Source: Streptomyces bikiniensis (GTDB lineage: Bacteria > Actinomycetota > Actinomycetes > Streptomycetales > Streptomycetaceae). Taken from it: DNA of 64,000 nt. The stretch covers positions 18,726 through 82,725 of the forward strand of contig JNWL01000032.1 in NCBI GenBank assembly GCA_000716465.1, in the 5' to 3' direction. The notes beneath the pieces are model-generated. The model ran no database searches. It worked only from the letters and a program-made list of their open reading frames with translations, and was not told the DNA's origin. Shown piece after piece: positions 1 through 8,750 of the stretch. Each line of letters begins with the position of its first letter. Within the stretch, counting starts at the first letter, position 1. Both the position numbers and the translations under genes were made by a program.

Positions 1-2542
1 ACACCACCGCCTTGCCGTCGGCGCCCGTCGCACCCCTGGTGTACTCGGGGTGGATCAGGCCCACGCAGCTGTACGGGAGGTCGTCGACCTCCTCGACCGG
101 GACGCCGCGCTGCTCGGCGAGGAGGCGCACGTGCGCGAGGTCCGCGCCGGCGCCCCGCTTGGCGAGGATCTTCCAGGGGACGCGGCGGAGCAGGACGCGG
201 GTGGTCTCGCCGACGCCCGGCTTGACCAGGTTGACGTCGTGGATGCCGTACTCCTCGCTGATCCGCTCCACGGCGGCCCAGCCCTCCCAGGTGGGGGCGC
301 GGTCGGCGGTCAGGAGCTCCTTGACGTCCGTGTCGACGGTCGCGGCGACCTCCTCGAAGCGGGCGGCGACGGCGTCCAGGAAGGTCCCGGAGACGTCGGA
401 GCCGGCCAGCTCTCGGTAGAACTTGGCGCCGTGGAAGTCGTCCGGCCCGACCAGGTCGGGGCGGAGCACGGTCCGGGAGATCAGGCCGGAGACCGTGGAG
501 TTGAGGCAGGCGGAGGGGATGAGGAAGTCCTCGCGCGTGCCGTAGGTGCGGACGCAGGAGCCGGGGTCGGCGAGGACCGCGATGTCCGGGTCGAAGCCGT
601 CGAAGTCCTTCAGGGCCTCCGCGAGTTCGCGGGTGATGGCGCCCTTGCCGGTCCAGCCGTCGACGAAGACGACGTCGGCGGGGTCGTGGTGGGCGGCGAG
701 CCAGCGCAGCGCGTTGGCGTCGATGCCCCGGCCGCGCACGATCGAGACGGCGTAGTGCGGGAGGTCGAGGCCGTGGCGGGCCCGCGCCCAGCGGCGCATG
801 AGGACGCCGACGGGGGTGCCGGCGCGGGCGAGCGAGACGAGGACGGGGGTGCCGGGGCGCTCGGCGAGGACGGTCTCGGTGACGGTGCCGACCGCGCGGG
901 CGATCCGGGCGGCGGAGCCCTCCAGGGCGGCGTGGAAGAGCTCCTGGTAGCGCTCGCTGGGCTGGTACTCGACGGGCAGCGACTCCGCGTAGTGGGCGCC
1001 GCCGCTCTGGATCGCCTCCTCGCGCTCCTCGGTGGGGGCTTCGAGTTCGACGTCCGAGAGGTCCTGGAGCAGCCAGCCGACCTCTTCGGGTGCGTAGGAG
1101 GAGAAGGCGGGGCCGCGGAGGGGCTCGGGCAGCATGGAGCTCCTTTCGGGAGCTTCGGTGGCGTCGGGAACTTCGGTGACGGTGTCGTCGGCGGTGGCTT
1201 CGTCGGCTCCGCCGTTCTCGACGGTTCGCGTGGTCCCGGCGGTTCCGGGGGCGTGCGGGGCGGTCCCGGGCGCGCAGGAGGGCACGTACGAGGGGACGAC
1301 CGCGAGCACCACGTGCGGCACGTGCTCCGCGAGGCGGGCCAGGAGGCCGCCCGGGGCGTGCAGGGCGGGGGTGTCGGCGGCGGAGTCGACGACGAGGACG
1401 ACGGCGTCGAAGCCCCCGCCCGCCACGTTGTACGCGTAGCGCTCGCCGGGGCCGTCGGCCGGGTCGTCGTGGGCGGGGAAGACGAGCCGGGTGCGGATCG
1501 CGTAGCCGGGGTCGTCCACGGCGAGGACGGGCGAGCGGGTGGTGGTGGAGTAGCGGACGTCGTGCCCGGCCTCCTCCAGGGCGGTGCCGAGGCGCAGCGG
1601 GGCGTACATCAGCTCCTCGAAACCGAGGACGAGAACGCGGCCGCGGCCGGTGCCGGGACGGCTCCGCAGCGCCTCCCCCACCCCGGCCGCCAGGGACGGC
1701 AGGGCCGCCTCCAGGCGGTCGCGGTGGGCCGGGGTGAAGCCGTGGCGGCCGCCGTCGGGCAGGTCCCGGGGCCAGTCGAGGGTAGCCCGTACGAAGGCGG
1801 AGGCCAGGGGGACGGTCTCCGGCTCCCGTGTCGCCCCGTGGCGCGCCTCGTGCTCCGCCACGAGGGCCCGGCCCTTCTCCAGGACCCCTTCCGGGAGGCG
1901 TACGGTGCCGGCCGCGCGGGCGACCAGGTCGACGCGGGCGCCGATCTCCTCCGCGAAGGCGGCCAGGCGGTCGCGGTCGGCGGCCGCGCGCATGTCCACG
2001 AGGGCGACGACGACGTACCGCTCGCGCGGGTGGCGTTCGTGCAGGTCACGGATGGTGTTGAGGACGGTGTTGCCGGTGGAGAACTCGTCGTCCACCAGGA
2101 CCAGGGGGCCTTCGCCGGCGAGGAGCTTCGGGTCCTCGGGGAGCAGCAGGTGCGAGGTGGCGTGGGAGTGGGACTCCTCGAAGCCGCCCGCGCGGGCGAC
2201 GCCGGGCACCGGGCGCCGGGTGGAGTGGAGGTACGGGGCGAGGGCGAGGCCGTCGGCGACGGCGTGGCCCAGGGCGGTGGCGGTCTCCGCGTAGCCGAGG
2301 ACGACGGCGCGGGCGGCCTCCTCGTCGCCGAGCAGCGCCCGTACGCGCCGGCCGAGGTCGAGCCCCGCGCCGTACACCACCGAGGGGCGCTGCGGCACGT
2401 GCTTGCCGAGCACGCCGGAGACGAGCAGGTGCGCGCGCTTGGGGTTGCGGCGCAGTGCGAGGCCCAACAGGCCGGGCAGCTCCTCGTCGCCGATCAGTTC
2501 GACGCCCAGTCGCTCCGCGACCCACGTTCCGGTCCACACCAC
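1..2542 (-). CDS. PRTase/TRSP protein fused in frame to StiP-family cysteine protease (3' end off window)
   Basis: A single open frame runs from GTG 2542 (GAAGGGA 10 nt upstream) to the window edge, about 847 codons, with no stop. Residues 1-240 are a phosphoribosyltransferase of the PRTase_2 type: the PRPP loop VLVDDEFSTGNT is at about 147-159 and the HSHATSHLL signature at about 125. Residues 250-450 fit the TRSP domain that usually follows it. A 30-residue Gly/Ala/Thr/Glu linker leads to Met470 (codon 1133-1135), where a full StiP-like protein begins (FHGAKFY, WTGKG). Codon 470 has its own AAGGAG 4 nt upstream, so a separate StiP product may also be made. In ter clusters these are normally separate genes of a predicted biosynthetic module; the product is unknown. 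It lies 18 bp after the CitE-like gene and is probably co-transcribed. Confidence 0.85.
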   Translation of the reverse strand, partial: MVWTGTWVAERLGVELIGDEELPGLLGLALRRNPKRAHLLVSGVLGKHVPQRPSVVYGAGLDLGRRVRALLGDEEAARAVVLGYAETATALGHAVADGLALAPYLHSTRRPVPGVARAGGFEESHSHATSHLLLPEDPKLLAGEGPLVLVDDEFSTGNTVLNTIRDLHERHPRERYVVVALVDMRAAADRDRLAAFAEEIGARVDLVARAAGTVRLPEGVLEKGRALVAEHEARHGATREPETVPLASAFVRATLDWPRDLPDGGRHGFTPAHRDRLEAALPSLAAGVGEALRSRPGTGRGRVLVLGFEELMYAPLRLGTALEEAGHDVRYSTTTRSPVLAVDDPGYAIRTRLVFPAHDDPADGPGERYAYNVAGGGFDAVVLVVDSAADTPALHAPGGLLARLAEHVPHVVLAVVPSYVPSCAPGTAPHAPGTAGTTRTVENGGADEATADDTVTEVPDATEAPERSSMLPEPLRGPAFSSYAPEEVGWLLQDLSDVELEAPTEEREEAIQSGGAHYAESLPVEYQPSERYQELFHAALEGSAARIARAVGTVTETVLAERPGTPVLVSLARAGTPVGVLMRRWARARHGLDLPHYAVSIVRGRGIDANALRWLAAHHDPADVVFVDGWTGKGAITRELAEALKDFDGFDPDIAVLADPGSCVRTYGTREDFLIPSACLNSTVSGLISRTVLRPDLVGPDDFHGAKFYRELAGSDVSGTFLDAVAARFEEVAATVDTDVKELLTADRAPTWEGWAAVERISEEYGIHDVNLVKPGVGETTRVLLRRVPWKILAKRGAGADLAHVRLLAEQRGVPVEEVDDLPYSCVGLIHPEYTRGATGADGKAVV

Positions 2543-2560
2543 GTCGTCGACGTCCCTTCG

Positions 2561-3724
2561 TCAGCCGGTCAGCCCGGCGGTGAGCAGCTCCACGAAGCCG
2601 ACGTCCTCCTTGGCGACGCCGAAGACCTCGGCGCGCAGCAGGATGCGTTCGGCCCACGCGCGGTGCGGCTTCACTTCGTTCATCTTGTTCGTGTACGCGG
2701 AGCGGAGCACCCCGCCGCCGCCCCGTTCGGGCCGCAGGATGTCCTGGGCGTCGCTCCACTCCTCGTGGCTGACCACGGAGAGCGCGTGCACCGGCAGCAC
2801 GTGGGTGGGGTGGATGCAGGTCTTGCCGAGCAGGCCGTTGGCGCGGTCGAGTTCGATCTCGCGCAGCAGGCCGTCGAGGTCGTGCTCGATGAGGGCGGTG
2901 CGCAGGTCCTCGGCGCGGCCCTCCAGGAAGGGGCTGCGGCGCAGCTGGGGCTTGAACATGCGCTCGCCGGGCCGGAAGTACTCCCAGACGGGTCCGGTGA
3001 TGGTGAAGCCGGTGCCGTCGGCGCGGCCGAGGACGTTGACGACGTCGGAGATGACGTGGGCGACGACCTTGACGTCGTACGCGGTCATCTCGGGCGAGCG
3101 GCGGAGCCCGTAGGCGGAGCAGAAGTCGGTGACGCCGAGGCGCAGGGCGAGGACGTGGTCGCGGTACTTGTCGGTGATCGAGGCGATGCCGGCGAGGGTC
3201 TCGACCCGGGTCTCCAGGTGGAGGAGCTCGGGGGACTCCAGGACGGGCATGGCGAAGAGGCGCCTGCCGCTCGTCCGCTCGGCCTCGACGAGCGCTTCGA
3301 GGAAGGCGCGGCCGCGGTTCTCGGTGAATTTGGGCAGTACGAATCCGGACAGCAGGTGAATCGTTTCGCCGAGGCGGTCGACCAGGTCGGTGATCTGCTC
3401 CGGCTCCCGGACCCGGATGAAGAGCAGGGGCACGTCCGTCCCGTGGGCCGCGAGCTCCGCGAACTCCCGGACGAGGTTGTCCTCGCCGGCCTCGACGTCG
3501 GCGTCGCTGATGGAGTCCTCCAGGCAGAGCACCATGGAGACCACGCCGCGGGCGGCCTGCTTGCGCACGGCGGCGGCGAGCCGGGGCCGGGTGCCCGGGC
3601 TGTAGAGGGTGGCGCCCAGGGCCGCGGCGAGGGTGCGGGCGGGCGATTCGGCCGTGAACTCGGCCGGTTCCCGGTGGAAGAGTCCGGCCCGCTTCACGGA
3701 CGGGATGTGCCCGAAATGACGCAT
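2561..3724 (-). CDS. HpcH/HpaI aldolase / citrate-lyase beta (CitE-like) protein of the ter module
   Basis: A 387-residue CitE-superfamily protein, the type found next to PRTase and StiP genes in ter clusters. Family members are TIM barrels that cleave or condense CoA-thioester or keto-acid substrates with Mg2+; the substrate of the ter-linked branch is not known. Visible signatures are LCLEDSISD (acidic metal site, residues 60-70), FIRVREPEQI, and a C-terminal GKTCIHPTH that is typical of CitE-like enzymes. ATG 3724 (MRHFGHIP) was chosen because the domain starts there; the frame is open further upstream but that stretch is intergenic in character. It is the first gene of a leftward pair and is divergent from the TerD gene at 3912. 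An ECF-like GGAACC-N17-CGTACT sequence upstream is only a weak promoter candidate. Confidence 0.85.
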   Translation of the reverse strand: MRHFGHIPSVKRAGLFHREPAEFTAESPARTLAAALGATLYSPGTRPRLAAAVRKQAARGVVSMVLCLEDSISDADVEAGEDNLVREFAELAAHGTDVPLLFIRVREPEQITDLVDRLGETIHLLSGFVLPKFTENRGRAFLEALVEAERTSGRRLFAMPVLESPELLHLETRVETLAGIASITDKYRDHVLALRLGVTDFCSAYGLRRSPEMTAYDVKVVAHVISDVVNVLGRADGTGFTITGPVWEYFRPGERMFKPQLRRSPFLEGRAEDLRTALIEHDLDGLLREIELDRANGLLGKTCIHPTHVLPVHALSVVSHEEWSDAQDILRPERGGGGVLRSAYTNKMNEVKPHRAWAERILLRAEVFGVAKEDVGFVELLTAGLTG

Positions 3725-3911
3725 ATAAGTATCCCGTCTGCCTCTCTGTGCCCCGACGACACGTGGCCGGTAATAGTACGTAGGTGCGGGTGTCCCCGGT
3801 TCCCCCAGCGTATGAAATCCAGGTAACCCCCACGCGTCCGCCGGTCTCGTCCCGGTCTCGGTGCGGCCCCCGCGTTGTCCGCGGGTCGGCCGGGAGGGCA
3901 GGATTGCGGTC

Positions 3912-4790
3912 ATGACGCACGCGATGCTGAAGGGCTCCAACGTCCCTCTCGACACCGCGGCCGTACGGGCCGTGCTCCGCTGGACCCCGGGCCCCGGGGT
4001 CCCCGACGTGGACGCCTCGGCCCTGCTGCTCGGGCCCTCCGGGCGCGTGCGGTCCGACGAGGACTTCGTCTTCTACAACCAGCCGCGCCACCCCTCGGGG
4101 CTCGTGCGGCGGCTGCCGAAGAAGCGGGACGCCGCAGGCCTGACGGACACCGTCGAGGCCGACCTCGGCCACCTCGACGCCTCGGTCGACCGGGTGGTGG
4201 TCGCCGCCTCCTCCGACGGCGGCACCTTCCGCTCCGTCTCCGACCTGCGGATCCTGCTGTACGACGCCACCGGGCCCGAGCGCGAGCCGCTGGCCCTCTT
4301 CGAGGTGACGGCGGAGACCGGCGAGGAGACGGCCGTCATCTGCGGCGAGCTGTACCGGCGCGGGGACGGCTGGAAGTTCCGCGCGGTGGGGCAGGGCTAT
4401 CCGACGGGCCTCGTCGGCCTCGCCACCGACTTCGGCATCTCGGTCGACGAGGACGCCCAGGAAGACGCCCAAGAGGGCAGGGACGGCCTTCCCGGGGGGC
4501 CGGAGACCCCCCGGACCCCGGACGGCGTCCACACCGGCTCCCCGGCCCACGGCACGCCCGCCGCCGGCTCCCCCGACCCGGACGCGACCGCCGTGGTCCA
4601 CCCGCCCGTGCCGCCGCAGCCCGCGGTGCCGCCCCGGCCGGACCGGGCGCCCGCCTACGGCTACCCGCAGCGGTCCGTGAACGTCCCGGCCCCCGCGTAC
4701 GGCTATCCGCAGCCGGTGGGCGCCCCCGAGCAGCACCCGTCCCCGGACTTCCGGATGCCCCCGATGGGTCCCCAGTTCGTCACGCCCTGA
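3912..4790 (+). CDS. TerD-family protein with a long proline-rich tail
   Basis: 292 residues. Residues 1-180 are a TerD domain: MLKGSNVPL start, DVDASALLLG, SDEDFVFYNQP, and the C-terminal [20 protein letters not shown] motif. TerD domains bind Ca2+ through conserved acidic residues and take part in tellurite and envelope stress responses. The domain is more divergent than the two TerD paralogs at 6829-8064 and lacks their [11 protein letters not shown] loop. Residues 185-292 are a disordered Pro/Ala tail with two APAYGYPQ repeats, unusual for TerD, which may be an interaction tail. ATG 3912 follows GGGAGGGCAGGA. It is the only rightward gene in the cluster and converges on the TerA-like gene with a shared terminator. 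Confidence 0.9.
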   Translation: MTHAMLKGSNVPLDTAAVRAVLRWTPGPGVPDVDASALLLGPSGRVRSDEDFVFYNQPRHPSGLVRRLPKKRDAAGLTDTVEADLGHLDASVDRVVVAASSDGGTFRSVSDLRILLYDATGPEREPLALFEVTAETGEETAVICGELYRRGDGWKFRAVGQGYPTGLVGLATDFGISVDEDAQEDAQEGRDGLPGGPETPRTPDGVHTGSPAHGTPAAGSPDPDATAVVHPPVPPQPAVPPRPDRAPAYGYPQRSVNVPAPAYGYPQPVGAPEQHPSPDFRMPPMGPQFVTP

Positions 4791-4797
4791 AGCGGCC

Positions 4798-4820
4798 CGG
4801 GCGGGCACGGCGCCCGCCCG
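4798..4820. terminator. Bidirectional terminator between TerD and TerA-like genes
   Basis: Perfect 9-bp arms CGGGCGGGC / GCCCGCCCG with a 5-nt loop fill the gap between two convergent stop codons. There is no T-tract, as is usual in Streptomyces. Confidence 0.7.
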
Positions 4821-5558
4821 TCACGTCTTGGTCTTGTAGCCGCGGCCCCACTGCAGGCCCCAGCCGTACAGGCGGTCCAGCTCCCCCTGGAAGCCGTACA
4901 CGAACCGCGCCTCGCGCCGGACCGTCAGGTCGCCCTTGACGTTCTCCAGGGAGAAGACCGCGCAGGAGCGGGCCTGCGGGGCGCGCTCGTCGAGGTCGAT
5001 CTCGATCCGGGGCCCGTTGCTCGGGTAGAGCGTGACCTTGGCGTGGGTGCGGTCGAAAGCCGGCGTCTGGTCGTAGATGTAGACGAAGAACAGCAGCCGC
5101 CTGATCGCGTCCCGGTGGTCCAGATTGACGAAGATCGTCTCCCCGGAGGAGCCTCCGAAGCGGTCGTCCCCGCTCAGCTTCACGTACGGGGCGGCGTTCA
5201 GGTCGCCGAAGAAGTTGCCCAGCGGCTGCACCACGCCCTTGGAACCGTCGGCCAGCTCGTAGAGGCAGCCCAGGTCGAGGTCGACGTTGACCATGCCCTG
5301 GGTGTGGGCCTGGACGACCTCGGGCTTGAAGAACTGGGCGGGGTTGCGCAGCAGCCGGCCGCTCTGACGGGAGCGGCCCTCGATGTCGGAGGTCCGCATC
5401 CGCCAGGAGAGGTTCACCCGGAGGTTGCCGGTGGCGGCCCCCTGTTTGGTGAGCGAGACGGACGGGCGCCGTTTCGTCAGGTCGATCGCGTTCGACACGG
5501 AGTTGCCCGAGTCGAACTGGGCCGCCCTCCCCGCGAACAGGTTGTCCCAGAAGGCCAT
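4821..5558 (-). CDS. TerA-like tellurium-resistance protein (COG4110 type)
   Basis: 245 residues. After a short N-terminus (MAFWDNLFAGRAAQF) comes a TerD-superfamily beta-sandwich of the TerA branch: SVSLTKQG and LRVNLSW, then VNVDLDLGCLYELADGSKG, DDRFGGSSGETIFVNL, and FVYIYDQTPAFDRTHA. TerA proteins are cytoplasmic partners of TerD and TerC; the molecular activity is not established. ATG 5558 is preceded only by a G-rich run (GGTGGGGGTGGGGGC) as ribosome site. The gene is leftward, separated from the upstream DUF475 gene by a strong hairpin, so it may have its own promoter. It ends at the shared terminator with the convergent TerD gene. Confidence 0.8.
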   Translation of the reverse strand: MAFWDNLFAGRAAQFDSGNSVSNAIDLTKRRPSVSLTKQGAATGNLRVNLSWRMRTSDIEGRSRQSGRLLRNPAQFFKPEVVQAHTQGMVNVDLDLGCLYELADGSKGVVQPLGNFFGDLNAAPYVKLSGDDRFGGSSGETIFVNLDHRDAIRRLLFFVYIYDQTPAFDRTHAKVTLYPSNGPRIEIDLDERAPQARSCAVFSLENVKGDLTVRREARFVYGFQGELDRLYGWGLQWGRGYKTKT

Positions 5559-5600
5559 GCCGCCCCCACCCCCACCACTCGTCCGTGTCCGCACATGCCC

Positions 5601-5631
5601 GCGGGGCGGCCGGGTGCTCCGGCCGCCCCGC
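5601..5631 (-). terminator. Hairpin downstream of the DUF475 gene
   Basis: Perfect 13-bp arms (GCGGGGCGGCCGG and its complement) around GTGCT, 29 bp after the DUF475 stop codon and before the TerA-like start. Confidence 0.7.
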
Positions 5632-5659
5632 AGTGAAGCGTTCCTCGTTGCCGGGGGTG

Positions 5660-6799
5660 TCACACCCCCGAGGTCACCTCTGTCTTGTCCCCCGAGGAGC
5701 CGCCCCCGGCCGCCGCGAGCGCCTTGTTGCGGCGGACGGACGACCAGAAGGACAGGGCGATCAGGACGACGCCGATGGAACCGGTGATGAGCTCGCTGAT
5801 CTCGTGCTGGACGGTGACGAGCAGGATGACGGCGAGCGCGCCGATCGCGTAGTGCGCGCCGTGCTCCAGGTAGACGTAGTCGTCCAGGGTGCCCTCGCGG
5901 ACCAGGTAGACCGTGAGCGAACGGACGTACATCGCGCCGATGCCGAGGCCGAGCGCCATCCAGAAGATGTGGTTGGTGATGGCGAAGGCGCCGATGACGC
6001 CGTCGAAGGAGAACGAGGCGTCGAGGACTTCCAGGTACAGGAACAGGAAGAACGCGGCCTTGCCGGCGAGGCCGACCGCCGAGACGGGCTTGCCCTCGGC
6101 CTTGGCCTTCTCCTCCTCCTCGTGCTCGCGCTCCTCCTCTTCCTCCAGCTTGTTCTCGAAGAAGCCGGAGAGGCCGCCGACGATGAGGTAGGTGATCAGG
6201 CCGGCGACGCCGGAGAGCAGCACGGTCGTGGACTTGTCCACGTGGCCGGCGCTGGTGTGCGCGTGCGTCGCGAAGGTCATCGCCGTGACGAGCAGGGCGA
6301 TGAGCGCGACGCAGACCGACAGCATGTCGACCTTGCCGAGCTTGGCCAGCGGGCGCTCCAGCCAGGCGAGCCACTTGTGGTCGCGGTCCTCGAAGATGAA
6401 GTCGAGGAAGATCATCAGCAGGAACATGCCGCCGAAGGCGGCGATCGCCGGGTGGGCGTCCGTGACCAGGGCCTCGTACCGCTCGGGCTCGTCCAGGGCC
6501 AGCTGGACGGCTTCGATGGGACCGACCTTGGCACTGATGGCGACGATCGCGACGGGGAAGACCAGCCGCATGCCGAAGACCGCGATCAGGATGCCGATGG
6601 TGAGGAAGATCTTCTGCCAGAAGGCGTTCATCTTCTTCAGGATTCCGGCGTTGACGACCGCGTTGTCGAAGGACAGCGAGATCTCGAGGATCGACAGGAT
6701 CAGAACGACCCCGAACGCCTCCCACCCCCACTGCCAAGCGGCGAAGGCCAGGCCGAGCGCCGTGACGGCGAACGACCAGCCGAAGGTTTTCAGAACCAC
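5660..6799 (-). CDS. DUF475 integral membrane protein (TerC superfamily)
   Basis: 379 residues with about nine hydrophobic segments. Two repeat-related motifs, ISLSFDNAVVNA (residues 38-50) and ASFSFDGVIGA, match the acidic intramembrane motifs of the TerC superfamily, thought to handle divalent metal ions. A highly charged cytoplasmic loop rich in Glu (ENKLEEEEEREHEEEE, about 210-230) separates the halves. In ter systems TerC-type proteins anchor soluble TerD proteins at the membrane. The start, ATG 6799 (MVLKTFGWSF), lies 29 bp after the TerD stop at 6829, so co-transcription with TerD is likely. The length is normal for the DUF475 family. Confidence 0.85.
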   Translation of the reverse strand: MVLKTFGWSFAVTALGLAFAAWQWGWEAFGVVLILSILEISLSFDNAVVNAGILKKMNAFWQKIFLTIGILIAVFGMRLVFPVAIVAISAKVGPIEAVQLALDEPERYEALVTDAHPAIAAFGGMFLLMIFLDFIFEDRDHKWLAWLERPLAKLGKVDMLSVCVALIALLVTAMTFATHAHTSAGHVDKSTTVLLSGVAGLITYLIVGGLSGFFENKLEEEEEREHEEEEKAKAEGKPVSAVGLAGKAAFFLFLYLEVLDASFSFDGVIGAFAITNHIFWMALGLGIGAMYVRSLTVYLVREGTLDDYVYLEHGAHYAIGALAVILLVTVQHEISELITGSIGVVLIALSFWSSVRRNKALAAAGGGSSGDKTEVTSGV

Positions 6800-6828
6800 T
6801 GTCTACCCCATCGTGAAATTACATGGCT

Positions 6829-7404
6829 TTACGAAACGTTGACCCCGAAGTCTAGAGCGATGCCCCTCAGCCCGGACGCGTACCCCTGACCCACCGCCCT
6901 GAACTTCCATTCGCCGTTGTAGCGGTAGAGCTCGCCGAAGATCATCGCGGTCTCGGTGGAGGCGTCCTCGGAGAGGTCGTAGCGGGCGAGCTCCTGACCG
7001 TCCGTCTGGTTCACGACCCGGATGAAGGCGTTGCTGACCTGGCCGAAGCTCTGACCGCGGTTGTCGGCGTCGTGGATCGAGACCGGGAAGACGATCTTGT
7101 CGCAGTGGGCCGGCACCTTGGTGAGGTCCACGACGAGGGACTCGTCGTCCCCGTCACCCTCGCCGGTGAGGTTGTCACCGGTGTGTTCGACGGATCCCTC
7201 GGGGCTGCGGAGCTGGTTGTAGAAGACGAAGTACTCGTCGCCGAGCACCCGGCCGGCCTGGCAGAGCAGGGCGCTGGCGTCGAGGTCGAAGGGGGCTCCG
7301 GTGGTGGAGCGCGCGTCCCAGCCGAGCCCGACGAGGACCTGGGTGAGGTTGGGTGCGGCCTTGGAGAGGGAGACGTTGCCTCCCTTGGCGAGCGTGACGC
7401 CCAT
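6829..7404 (-). CDS. TerD-family stress protein (paralog A)
   Basis: 191 residues, the typical length for TerD. It starts [15 protein letters not shown] and carries the full set of TerD signatures: [25 protein letters not shown] (acidic Ca2+-binding loop), [10 protein letters not shown], and [23 protein letters not shown] 7404 follows GGGGAGGAAC with 5-6 nt spacing. It is about 60% identical by eye to the neighbouring paralog at 7489-8064, so a tandem duplication. A strong hairpin lies between the two, so transcription of this gene and DUF475 either reads through that hairpin or starts from a separate promoter. Confidence 0.93.
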   Translation of the reverse strand: MGVTLAKGGNVSLSKAAPNLTQVLVGLGWDARSTTGAPFDLDASALLCQAGRVLGDEYFVFYNQLRSPEGSVEHTGDNLTGEGDGDDESLVVDLTKVPAHCDKIVFPVSIHDADNRGQSFGQVSNAFIRVVNQTDGQELARYDLSEDASTETAMIFGELYRYNGEWKFRAVGQGYASGLRGIALDFGVNVS

Positions 7405-7436
7405 GGTTCTGTTCCTCCCCGGTGGATGATGAGGCA

Positions 7437-7472
7437 CGTCCGGCGCCGCACTTCCGAGTGCGGCGCCGGACG
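7437..7472 (-). terminator. Strong hairpin between the two TerD paralogs
   Basis: Perfect 16-bp arms (CGTCCGGCGCCGCACT and its complement) with loop TCCG, placed between the stop of the upstream TerD and the start of the downstream one. It could end or attenuate transcription inside the ter operon. Confidence 0.7.
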
Positions 7473-7488
7473 GTTCGTGCGGTTCGGC

Positions 7489-8064
7489 TCAGACGTTGAC
7501 GCCGAAGTCCTGCGCGATGCCGCGCAGGCCCGAGGCGTAGCCCTGGCCGACGGCGCGGAACTTCCACTCCGCGCCGTGGCGGTACAGCTCGCCGAAGACC
7601 ATGGCGGTCTCGGTCGAGGCGTCCTCGGAGAGGTCGTACCGGGCGATCTCGGCGCCTCCGGCCTGGTTCACGACGCGGATGAACGCGTTGCGCACCTGGC
7701 CGAAGGACTGCTGGCGGTTCTCGGCGTCGTAGATCGAGACCGGGAAGACGATCTTGGCCACGTCGGCCGGCACGCCCGCCAGGTTGACCTTGACCTGCTC
7801 GTCGTCGCCCTCGCCCTCGCCGGTGAGGTTGTCACCGGTGTGCTCGACGGAGCCGTCGGCGCTCTTCAGGTTGTTGAAGAAGACGAAGTCCTGGTCGTTG
7901 CGGACCTTGCCCTCCTCGCTCACCAGGATGGCGCTGGCGTCGAGGTCGAAGTCCGTACCGGTGGTGGTGCGGACGTCCCAGCCCAGACCGACGGTCACGG
8001 CGGTGAGGCCAGGGGCCTCCTTGGTCAGCGAGACGTTGCCGCCCTTGCTGAGGCTGACTCCCAC
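7489..8064 (-). CDS. TerD-family stress protein (paralog B)
   Basis: 191 residues. GTG 8064 (M-GVSLSKGG) was chosen because TerD proteins begin at this point and GGAGGGA lies 4 nt upstream; an in-frame ATG six codons earlier contains that ribosome site and is less likely. Motifs are [46 protein letters not shown], and [20 protein letters not shown]. The role is a Ca2+-binding cytoplasmic stress protein of the Ter system. It is the first gene of the leftward TerD-TerD-DUF475 set; a candidate -10 box (TAGGAT) lies about 70 bp upstream. Confidence 0.93.
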   Translation of the reverse strand: MGVSLSKGGNVSLTKEAPGLTAVTVGLGWDVRTTTGTDFDLDASAILVSEEGKVRNDQDFVFFNNLKSADGSVEHTGDNLTGEGEGDDEQVKVNLAGVPADVAKIVFPVSIYDAENRQQSFGQVRNAFIRVVNQAGGAEIARYDLSEDASTETAMVFGELYRHGAEWKFRAVGQGYASGLRGIAQDFGVNV

Positions 8065-8130
8065 GAGTCCCTCCATAGGTTTCCAGGGGCAGCGCCCCCA
8101 GTCGTGCGTTGGCATCGGATCAACGTCTGG

Positions 8131-8136
8131 ATCCTA
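8131..8136 (-). promoter_or_regulatory. Candidate -10 box for the leftward TerD genes
   Basis: On the minus strand TAGGAT, with TGTTTC 17 bp upstream as a weak -35, would give a leader of about 60 nt before GTG 8064. Confidence 0.4.
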
Positions 8137-8238
8137 GTGACGGGTTCCCGGTCGAAACAGTCGATTCGCCCGGTGAATCCGAGGGTGTCGGCCCCGGCGC
8201 TCCCCCGGAACCCTCCCCGGAGACCTTCCCGGGACCCC

Positions 8239-8279
8239 GCCGGGGCCTTCCGGAACCCGGCCGGGGCCTTCCGGAACCC
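8239..8279. repeat. Two 20-bp direct repeats downstream of the peroxiredoxin gene
   Basis: GCCGGGGCCTTCCGGAACCC occurs at 8239 and 8260 (period 21). Each copy contains TTCCGGAA and can pair with the other. The repeats lie just beyond the TerD promoter region and next to the AhpE stop codon. Confidence 0.7.
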
Positions 8280-8291
8280 CGCCCGGACCCC

Positions 8292-8750
8292 TCAGAGGGC
8301 TTCCAGCGCCTTCACGTAGTCGGCGGCGTCACGGGCGTCCGGCAGGGCGTTGACGACGCTCCAGCGGACGAACCCGGTCCTGTCGACGACGAAGGTGCCG
8401 CGCACCGCGCAGCCCTTCTCCTCGTCGAAGACGCCGTAGGCGCGGGAGACCTCGCCGTGCGGCCAGAAGTCGGAGAGCAGCGGGAACTCCAGGTCCTCCT
8501 GGTCGCCGAAGACGCGCAGGGTGGGCACGGAGTCGGCGGAGACGGCGAGCAGCTGGGTGCCGTCGTTGACGAAGGCCGGGAGGTGGGCGCGGAGCTCGCG
8601 CAGTTCGCCGGTGCAGACGCCGGTGAAGGCGAAGGGGTAGAAGAAGAGCAGAACGTTCTTCTCGCCGCGGAAGCCGGAGAGCCGCACGGCGCGCCCGTGG
8701 TTGTCCCTGAGCTCGAAATCCGGGGCCTCGGTGCCGACCTCGATCGCCAT
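8292..8750 (-). CDS. AhpE-type 1-Cys peroxiredoxin
   Basis: 152 residues, the length of mycobacterial AhpE. The protein reduces peroxides and peroxynitrite. The peroxidatic cysteine is Cys46 in FAFTGVCTGEL. The AhpE-specific stretch LLSDFWPHGEVSRAYGVF follows, then RGTFVVDRTGFVRW. No resolving Cys is present at the usual place, consistent with a 1-Cys mechanism that needs an external thiol. ATG 8750 follows GAGAGGGACG. The gene lies between the ter module and DUF3052 in the same direction but with its own gaps. Confidence 0.9.
   Translation of the reverse strand: MAIEVGTEAPDFELRDNHGRAVRLSGFRGEKNVLLFFYPFAFTGVCTGELRELRAHLPAFVNDGTQLLAVSADSVPTLRVFGDQEDLEFPLLSDFWPHGEVSRAYGVFDEEKGCAVRGTFVVDRTGFVRWSVVNALPDARDAADYVKALEAL

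Noticed and set aside
50..3826. Very long rightward open frame of about 1258 codons
   Set aside because: It is the exact antisense phase of the PRTase-StiP and CitE-like genes; its peptide is Gly/Ala/Val/Glu-rich and matches no family. High G+C removes stops from antisense frames.
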